Source of the DNA: JACVRW01 sp963819635
Lineage (GTDB): Bacteria > Actinomycetota > Thermoleophilia > Solirubrobacterales > Thermoleophilaceae
Assembly: GCA_963819635.1 (NCBI GenBank)
Contig: CAWFWX010000012.1
Span: 213,546-277,545 of the forward strand
Reading direction: 5' to 3'
Length of the DNA stretch: 64,000 nt
Shown here: positions 59,083 to 64,000 of the stretch, one piece after another
Layout of the letters: the number at the start of each line of letters is the position of its first letter
Numbering within the stretch: the first letter of the stretch is position 1
The notes under the pieces: generated by a model
What the model was told of the DNA's origin: nothing
The model's database searches: none
Seen by the model: the letters and a program-made list of their open reading frames with translations, nothing else
Made by a program: the position numbers and the translations under genes

Positions 59083-60270
59083 CTAGGCATGGAGCCGAGC
59101 GCGCAGCGCCAGCTCGAGCTCGAAGCGGCCGTCCGGGGCGTCCAGCGCGTCGCCCAGCAACTCCCGCAGGCGGCTGAGCCGGTAGCGAGCCGTCTGCGCG
59201 TGCAGCCCGAGCGCGCGTGCCATGGCCGCGGCGTTGCCCTGTTGCTGGACATATGCGAGTGCCGTCTCCTCCATTCGCCGGCGCGCCTTCGGAGTGAGGC
59301 CGTCGAAGGCCGCGAGCCGGCGCGCTGCGAGCCGCTCGACCAGTGCACCGTTCTCGAACAGCAGCAGCTCGGTGAGCGTGTCCTCGACGCGGACCACGCC
59401 CGCTGACTCGATCGCCCCCGCCTCGACCGCTCGCAGCGTCGCGCGGGCGAGCGACCAGGAGTCGCCGAGCGCACCAAGCGCGCCCGTCGGGCCCAACACG
59501 GCGCGCGCCTTGGCTGCCTCAACGGCTCGATCGATGTCGGGGCGCCGGCCGGGTCCGTCAGGGTCCGGGATGATCGCGCAGCCGATGCCGTCCAGGGCGG
59601 CGGTGACGGCGTCACCGGGCAAGCGTGCGGCGAGCCGCTCGAGCCGCTCCTCGTTACAGGCGAGCGCCGCCGCCGTCCGCGGCACACGCCAGCCCGCCGA
59701 CGCGGCCCCGGCCCGGAGGTCTGCCTCGGAGGCGGGAGGATCGCGGACGAGCAACGTCACGAGCTCGCGGCGACGGCGGCGGTGCTCTCCCTCGAGCCGC
59801 GAACGAGCCTCTGAGTAGCCCTCGACCGAGTCGGCCGACAGCTCCTCGATGTAAGCGAAGATCGACTCGGCGAGCAGGCTGAGCACCTCGGGCTCCAGCC
59901 CCGCGCGCGTGGCGGCCGCTGCCAGCCGCCGCCAGGCGACCCGCGCGCCCACGCGATAGGCGGACTGGAGGGCGTCCAGCGTGCGGCCCTCGCGCAGCTC
60001 GCCGGCGCCGAGCGCGGTGTACACCTCGCGCCCCGGACCGCGGTCGCCCGACGGGCTTCGGACCAGTTCGACGAACTGTCGCAGCGCCTCCGACACGCCG
60101 GTCCGCACGCCCAGTCCGAACGACCCCTCAAGCGGGCGCGCATAGTCCGGCACCTCGCGCGCGATCGTGGCCAGGATCTCGTCGGTGGTCTTCTCGAGCT
60201 CCGGCTCGATCACATCCGCGACCTCGGCCGGCAGCGCGCGCCAGGGTTCAGACTTGAGCGTTCTTGTCAT
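59083..60270 (-). CDS. PucR-family transcriptional regulator
   Basis: 395 residues: a helical N-terminal domain (about 1-170), a GGDEF-like or CdaR-like middle part (about 185-300) and a C-terminal PucR HTH_30 with TALAYVQQQGNAAAMARALGLHAQTARYRLSRLRELLG (positions 336-374). It is divergent from the desaturase gene, with 78 AT-rich bases between starts, so the desaturase is the likely target. Inducer unknown. Confidence 0.85.
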   Translation of the reverse strand: MTRTLKSEPWRALPAEVADVIEPELEKTTDEILATIAREVPDYARPLEGSFGLGVRTGVSEALRQFVELVRSPSGDRGPGREVYTALGAGELREGRTLDALQSAYRVGARVAWRRLAAAATRAGLEPEVLSLLAESIFAYIEELSADSVEGYSEARSRLEGEHRRRRRELVTLLVRDPPASEADLRAGAASAGWRVPRTAAALACNEERLERLAARLPGDAVTAALDGIGCAIIPDPDGPGRRPDIDRAVEAAKARAVLGPTGALGALGDSWSLARATLRAVEAGAIESAGVVRVEDTLTELLLFENGALVERLAARRLAAFDGLTPKARRRMEETALAYVQQQGNAAAMARALGLHAQTARYRLSRLRELLGDALDAPDGRFELELALRARLHA

Positions 60271-60348
60271 TCAAGTGAGCAAAACATCAATCAAGATTCC
60301 CGCACGGGAGCGTACCTATATCTGCTGACGCCGGGAATACTTCTAGTC

Positions 60349-61299
60349 ATGACCAAGTTGGAACAGCGCGTCAACCTCGCCGCCGTGGTGCTCCCGTTCG
60401 CGGCCTTTCTCGCCGCGATCGTGCTGCTCTGGAACAGCGCCGTGTCGGGGAGGGACCTGGCGATCCTGGCCGTCATGTACCTCCTGACCGCCATCGGAGT
60501 GACCGTCGGCTTCCACCGGCTGCTGACCCACCGCTCCTTCCAGGTGCCGCAGCCGCTCGCATACACCTTCGCCGTCCTCGGCTCGATGGCCGTCCAGGGA
60601 CCCGTGATGGCGTGGGTCGCCGACCATCGCAAGCATCACGCGCACGCCGACGAGGAGGGCGACCCGCACAGCCCGCACGTCGGTCACGGCGACGGTGTCA
60701 CGGGAGTGCTGGGCGGGCTCTGGCACGCCCACACCGGCTGGCTGTTCTCGACCCAGGGCCAGGCCAGCGCGCGCCGCTACGCCAAGGACCTCTACGAGGA
60801 CCCCGGCATGCGGTTCATCAACCGCCAGTTCCCGCTGCTCGTGCTGCTCAGCCTCGCCATTCCCGCCCTCGCCGGTTGGGCGCTCACGGGCACGCTCGCA
60901 GGCGCCGTCGGCGGCCTGCTCTGGGGCGGGCTCGTGCGGATCTTCCTCGTGCACCACATCACCTGGAGCATCAACTCGCTGTGCCACTTCCTCGGCACCC
61001 GGCGCTTCCAGACCGACGACCAGTCGACCAACGTCGCCTGGCTCGCGCTGCCCTCGCTCGGCGAGGCGTGGCATCACAACCACCACGCCTTCCCGCGCTC
61101 GGCTTCGCACGGCCTCCGTCGGTGGGAGCGGCTGCTCGACCCGTCGGCGTTCGTAATCGCGGTGCTCGAGAAGCTCGGCCTTGCCCGGAACGTGGTCAGG
61201 ATCACGCCGGAGCGCCAGCTGCAGCGCGAGAATCAGGCCGCGCCGGCACGAGCGGCACGCGCGGCGCAGGTCCGTACCGAGGTCCTCGATCCTCGGTAG
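60349..61299 (+). CDS. Acyl-CoA delta-9 desaturase (stearoyl-CoA desaturase-type)
   Basis: 316 residues with four membrane helices and the three His boxes of membrane di-iron desaturases: HRLLTH (about 56-61), HRKHH (about 92-96) and HHNHH (about 238-242). It introduces a double bond into acyl-CoA using O2 and an electron donor. The unusual AT-rich gap upstream has no clear ribosome site. The gene is divergent from a PucR-type regulator, an arrangement suited to adjusting membrane fluidity to conditions. Confidence 0.93.
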   Translation: MTKLEQRVNLAAVVLPFAAFLAAIVLLWNSAVSGRDLAILAVMYLLTAIGVTVGFHRLLTHRSFQVPQPLAYTFAVLGSMAVQGPVMAWVADHRKHHAHADEEGDPHSPHVGHGDGVTGVLGGLWHAHTGWLFSTQGQASARRYAKDLYEDPGMRFINRQFPLLVLLSLAIPALAGWALTGTLAGAVGGLLWGGLVRIFLVHHITWSINSLCHFLGTRRFQTDDQSTNVAWLALPSLGEAWHHNHHAFPRSASHGLRRWERLLDPSAFVIAVLEKLGLARNVVRITPERQLQRENQAAPARAARAAQVRTEVLDPR

Positions 61300-61307
61300 A
61301 GACGCGC

Positions 61308-61775
61308 GTGGCGGCGGGCCGGGAGATCGAGCGCAAGTTCCTCGTCTCGGCGATCCCTGACAACCCCGGCTCGGGGATTCCCATCCTCCAGGGCTACCTG
61401 CCGCTCACAGGCGCGGACATCGAGCTGCGCGTGCGGAGGAAGGGCGACGACACGGTCCTGACGGTCAAACGCGGCCACGGATTGGACCGGGGGGAGCAGG
61501 AGGTCGCGATCAGCGCCGAGGTGTTCGAGACGCTCTGGCCGCTGACCGCGGGGCATCGCATCGAGAAGACCCGCTACGAGCTCCCGCAGGGCGACCTGAC
61601 GATCGAGCTGGACGAGTTCGCTGGCGAGCTCGACGGTCTTCTCGTCGCCGAGGTCGAGTTCGACTCGCCGCTGGCGAGCGAAGCCTTCGACGAACCCGAT
61701 TGGCTCGGACGCGAGGTCACCGACGATCCCGCCTACGCGAACCGCTCGCTCGCGGAACGCGGGCGGCCAGACTGA
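61308..61775 (+). CDS. CYTH-domain protein (triphosphate tunnel metalloenzyme)
   Basis: 155 residues: N-terminal ExExK signature REIERKF (about 5-11), then alternating charged beta strands (IELRVRRKGDDTVLTVKRG, EKTRYELP, IELDEFAGELDGLLVAEVEF) that line the tunnel. Such enzymes hydrolyse inorganic triphosphate, thiamine triphosphate or make cAMP. Start at the GTG at 61308, 8 bases after the desaturase gene; its specific substrate cannot be read. Confidence 0.87.
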   Translation: MAAGREIERKFLVSAIPDNPGSGIPILQGYLPLTGADIELRVRRKGDDTVLTVKRGHGLDRGEQEVAISAEVFETLWPLTAGHRIEKTRYELPQGDLTIELDEFAGELDGLLVAEVEFDSPLASEAFDEPDWLGREVTDDPAYANRSLAERGRPD

Positions 61776-61787
61776 CCGGCTCAGCTC

Positions 61788-63182
61788 TCAGACGGTTGCC
61801 TTGCTTCGCCAGCCCTCGTGGTAGGACGTGCGCGCCACCTCGGAGTAGGGGCAGGGGCTCACGACCGCACGGATCTCGGCCTGCCTGTGGCGCTCGACGA
61901 CGGGCTTGGCCGAGCCGCCGCCTTCCTCGCCCCAGACCAGCGTGACCTCGGTGCCGATCTCCACGTCAGAGTCGACGATCGCCAGCGACAGCATCGACCG
62001 CTCGTTGTAGCTGTAGCCCGAGAAGGTCGACACGCCCACCGGCTCGCCGTCGCGGACGAGCCTGTCGTAGGGCCAGGTGGAGTAGTTCGAGAGCGGCAGG
62101 TCGATGTACTTGACCGCGTCGCCCTTCTCGAACAGCGTCCCCATCGCCGCGGCGACGTCCTCGCCGTTCCACGCGAGCGTGACCTTGTGGCGCTTGGGCT
62201 CGTCGCCCATCGCCTCGAGCGCCTCGCGGCCCACGAAGTCGTGGTCGAACTTCACGAAGCCCCAGTAGCCGAGGTCGTGCGGCGTGAGGTAGTAGTCCTC
62301 GATGTCGTCCGAGTAGTAGCTCCCGCCCAGTGAGCCCGTGCCCTCGTAACCCTGGGCCGGCAGCCACTCGCGGTACGCCTGCATGTCGTCGCCGGTGAAG
62401 ATCGCCGGCAGCGGGCAGGGGATCCAGCCCGACTCGAGCGTGTTCGTCGCGTACACGCGCCCGCCAACCTGGCGCAGCCCGAGGTCGCCCTCGCCGGCCT
62501 CCACGATCGCCGCCCTGACGTCCTCGCCCTCCTCCCAGGGGCCGAACAGCTCGAGGCCCTTGGTGCCGGACATCCCGTGGTGCAGCGCGCGCACCCTGTG
62601 GCCCGCGATCTCGACCCAGCCGAGGTTGAAGAACTTGATCTCCGGCAGCGGGCCGCCGGTGGCCTTCTCGAGCACCTCCATCGCGGTCGGGCCCTGCACC
62701 TGGAAGCGATACAGCTCGCGCCTGCCGGTCGGGTTCACCGCGGTGCGCTCGTCCCTGTCGAAGCTGACGTCGTAGTCGCCGGTCTCGCCGTGGTACTGGA
62801 CCCAGTTGTGGGCGGAGGGGCGGCCCACCAGCCTGACCTTTTTCGCGTCGAGGAAGAAGAGGATGCCGTCGCCGATCACGTAGCCGTCGGGGTTGCAGAC
62901 GACGAGCTGCTTGGCCTTCCCCGGCTCGAAGGTCTCGAAGGAGTTCACGCCCACCGCCGAGAGCAGCCGGATCACGTCCGGGCCCTCGATGGTGAGGTCG
63001 GTCATGTGGTGCGACTGGTCGAACAGGGCGCACGTGTCGCGCCACGCGACCTGCTCGTCGCGCCAGTTCGAGAACTCCGCCGCCACCTTCGGGTAGACGT
63101 ACGGGCCGATCTGGGAGTTGCGCGCCATACGGGCGGCGCCGCCAACCTCCTGCAGCCGGTTCTCGAGGCTTTGACCACTCAT
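61788..63182 (-). CDS. Folate-dependent O-demethylase / GcvT-family aminomethyltransferase (LigM-like)
   Basis: 464 residues in the GcvT fold: N-terminal WRDTCALFDQSHHMTDLTIEG, folate-binding core (RFQVQGPTAMEVLEKATGG, HHGMSGTKGLELFGPW), middle IPCPLPAIFTGDDMQAYREWL and a C-terminal beta-barrel (about 380-460). It resembles vanillate/syringate or DMSP demethylases, which move a methyl group to tetrahydrofolate. The ATG overlaps the stop of the methylene-THF reductase-like gene (ATGA), which would oxidise the resulting methyl-THF. The methyl donor is unknown. Confidence 0.88.
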   Translation of the reverse strand: MSGQSLENRLQEVGGAARMARNSQIGPYVYPKVAAEFSNWRDEQVAWRDTCALFDQSHHMTDLTIEGPDVIRLLSAVGVNSFETFEPGKAKQLVVCNPDGYVIGDGILFFLDAKKVRLVGRPSAHNWVQYHGETGDYDVSFDRDERTAVNPTGRRELYRFQVQGPTAMEVLEKATGGPLPEIKFFNLGWVEIAGHRVRALHHGMSGTKGLELFGPWEEGEDVRAAIVEAGEGDLGLRQVGGRVYATNTLESGWIPCPLPAIFTGDDMQAYREWLPAQGYEGTGSLGGSYYSDDIEDYYLTPHDLGYWGFVKFDHDFVGREALEAMGDEPKRHKVTLAWNGEDVAAAMGTLFEKGDAVKYIDLPLSNYSTWPYDRLVRDGEPVGVSTFSGYSYNERSMLSLAIVDSDVEIGTEVTLVWGEEGGGSAKPVVERHRQAEIRAVVSPCPYSEVARTSYHEGWRSKATV

Positions 63183-64000
63183 GTCGTAACGACCTCCTCA
63201 AACAGGTCGGACTGCGTCCTCTCGCAGTGCCATTTCCAGGTCTCGCAGAGCTGGTTGAAGGTGTAGAAGTGGAACCCCGCGATGCCGAGTTTCCGGTCGT
63301 CGAGGGCCGACGCGACGCCCTCGTAGGGCGGGTCGGGCATGACCTTCGACTTCGCGAGCAGGCTCCTGAGCCCGCGCTGCTTCCGGACGAACGACAACGA
63401 CGGCCCGACGCCGATCCGCATGGCTACCTTGAGCAGGCTGCGGCGGTCCACCACCCCGGGCACTCCGACCAGCACCGGCAGCGTCACGCCGCGCTCGCGT
63501 GTCCGCGCGATCCAGCCGAGCACCGCCTCCGGGTCGAAGCACATCTGCGTGGTGATGTAGCTCGCGCAGGCGCTCTTGCGGTCGAGCGCCTCAGCCAGCT
63601 CCTCGTCGCCGATCAGCGGATGCCCCTCCGGATAGCCGGCGACGCCGATCTTGCGCGGGGGCCTCGGGTGCCCGTACACGAGCGGGAGCAGCTCCATCGC
63701 GGACGAGTAGGGGCCGAGCGGGGGCGTCGCGTCGCCGCCGATCAGAAAGACATCGTCGACGCCGGCGTCGGCCATCCCGGTCAGCAGCTCGTCCAGGTGA
63801 GCCGGATCGCGGACCATCCGAGCGGCGAGGTGGATGGTCACGGCATGCCCGTGCCGCCGCAGCCTGCGCGCCATGGCGAGGCTCTCGTCCGGTCCGTGCC
63901 TCGGCGAGCAGGTGACCGTCAGCCGGACGGGCTCCGGCAGCTGCGCGGCCTCATCCTCGCTCCGCCCAAGCGGGAGCACTTCGAAGCGGAAGTGGGGCTG
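63179..64000 (-). CDS. metF: 5,10-methylenetetrahydrofolate reductase-like protein (5' end beyond window)
   Basis: 274 visible residues of an MTHFR barrel; the reading frame stays open to the right edge, so the N-terminus is missing. Folate/FAD-site patterns are RLTVTCSPRHGPDESLAMARR, HLAARM, DVFLIGGDATPPLGPYSSA, YITTQMCFDPEAVL and LPVLVGVPG. It interconverts methylene- and methyl-THF. With the LigM-like demethylase on the same transcript (4-base overlap) it probably runs in the direction of methyl-THF oxidation in a demethylation pathway. Confidence 0.9.
   Translation of the reverse strand, partial: QPHFRFEVLPLGRSEDEAAQLPEPVRLTVTCSPRHGPDESLAMARRLRRHGHAVTIHLAARMVRDPAHLDELLTGMADAGVDDVFLIGGDATPPLGPYSSAMELLPLVYGHPRPPRKIGVAGYPEGHPLIGDEELAEALDRKSACASYITTQMCFDPEAVLGWIARTRERGVTLPVLVGVPGVVDRRSLLKVAMRIGVGPSLSFVRKQRGLRSLLAKSKVMPDPPYEGVASALDDRKLGIAGFHFYTFNQLCETWKWHCERTQSDLFEEVVTT

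Noticed and set aside
1..64000. rRNA, tRNA, riboswitch and transposase genes
   Set aside because: None was recognised on either strand by conserved cores or cloverleaf-like patterns; a dedicated covariance search could still find small RNAs.

Overview
The window is a piece of chromosome from a very GC-rich bacterium, most likely an actinomycete. The mix of an aa3-type cox operon, LuxR/NarL two-component systems, Lipoprotein_15 (COG4315) proteins, secreted NHL propellers and frequent GTG starts with 4-bp ATGA/GTGA gene overlaps would fit Thermoleophilia (Solirubrobacterales). That placement is an inference from gene content, not a database result. No rRNA, tRNA, CRISPR array, prophage or recognisable transposase was seen.

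Layout. 0-3.7 kb (minus): MoxR ATPase, DUF58 protein, VWA protein and a membrane-anchored HtrA-type protease that runs off the left edge. 3.8-5.7 kb: an OmpR/EnvZ-type two-component pair. 5.8-7.1 kb: two exported ferritin-like proteins, one frameshifted. 7.2-14.6 kb (minus): two small genes, then a compact cox operon read as cupredoxin-like protein, COX2, COX1, COX3, CtaG, a 41-residue membrane protein, SCO1 and CtaB. 14.7-21.8 kb: signalling genes (CHASE3-HAMP-GAF kinase, several response regulators, one with a degenerate receiver) and a sulfatase. 21.8-27.3 kb: a channel-like protein, DsbA-like thioredoxin, MMPL transporter, and a MASE1 / repeat coiled-coil / PAS protein. 27.3-31.3 kb (minus): PrsW-like protease, ABC exporter and a LuxR-type two-component pair. 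31.5-35.0 kb (plus): aldo/keto reductase and 3-hydroxyisobutyrate-dehydrogenase-like genes, both full of frame breaks, then an intact DHA2 drug exporter. 35.0-38.1 kb: three tandem hairpin repeats, a lipoprotein HtrA protease, a zinc-ribbon protein and an M24 aminopeptidase. 38.2-47.5 kb: NHL propeller, GGDEF/HD-GYP protein, DsbA-like protein, YihY, TetR with a triple operator, a large LuxR ATPase regulator and two small proteins. 47.5-56.5 kb: zinc peptidase, sugar ABC importer, DUF2231, Ohr, two Lipoprotein_15 lipoproteins, an SPFH protein and an alpha/beta hydrolase. 56.6-64 kb: NTF2-GAF-GAF histidine kinase, deazaflavin-type oxidoreductase, PucR-type regulator, acyl desaturase, CYTH protein, and a folate-dependent demethylase (GcvT/LigM-like) paired with a methylene-THF reductase cut by the right edge.

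The most notable signal is a DNA element found in front of eleven transcription units. It is a 16-bp dyad T(A/G)C-N10-GTA, the geometry of a NarL-type 7-2-7 operator, followed at exactly 23 bp by GA(C/T)GAC(A). The 26-bp spacing from the GTA half to GA(C/T)GAC is the same at all eleven sites, and the element ends 27-61 bp before the start codon. It links the cox operon, an OmpR regulator, a secreted protease, Ohr/DUF2231, an SPFH protein, two lipoproteins, a sugar-binding protein, an alpha/beta hydrolase and two small proteins, and looks like one stress or respiratory regulon. A second, unrelated ~70-bp module precedes both the PrsW-ABC exporter operon and the neighbouring kinase-regulator operon, suggesting that this pair controls the exporter.
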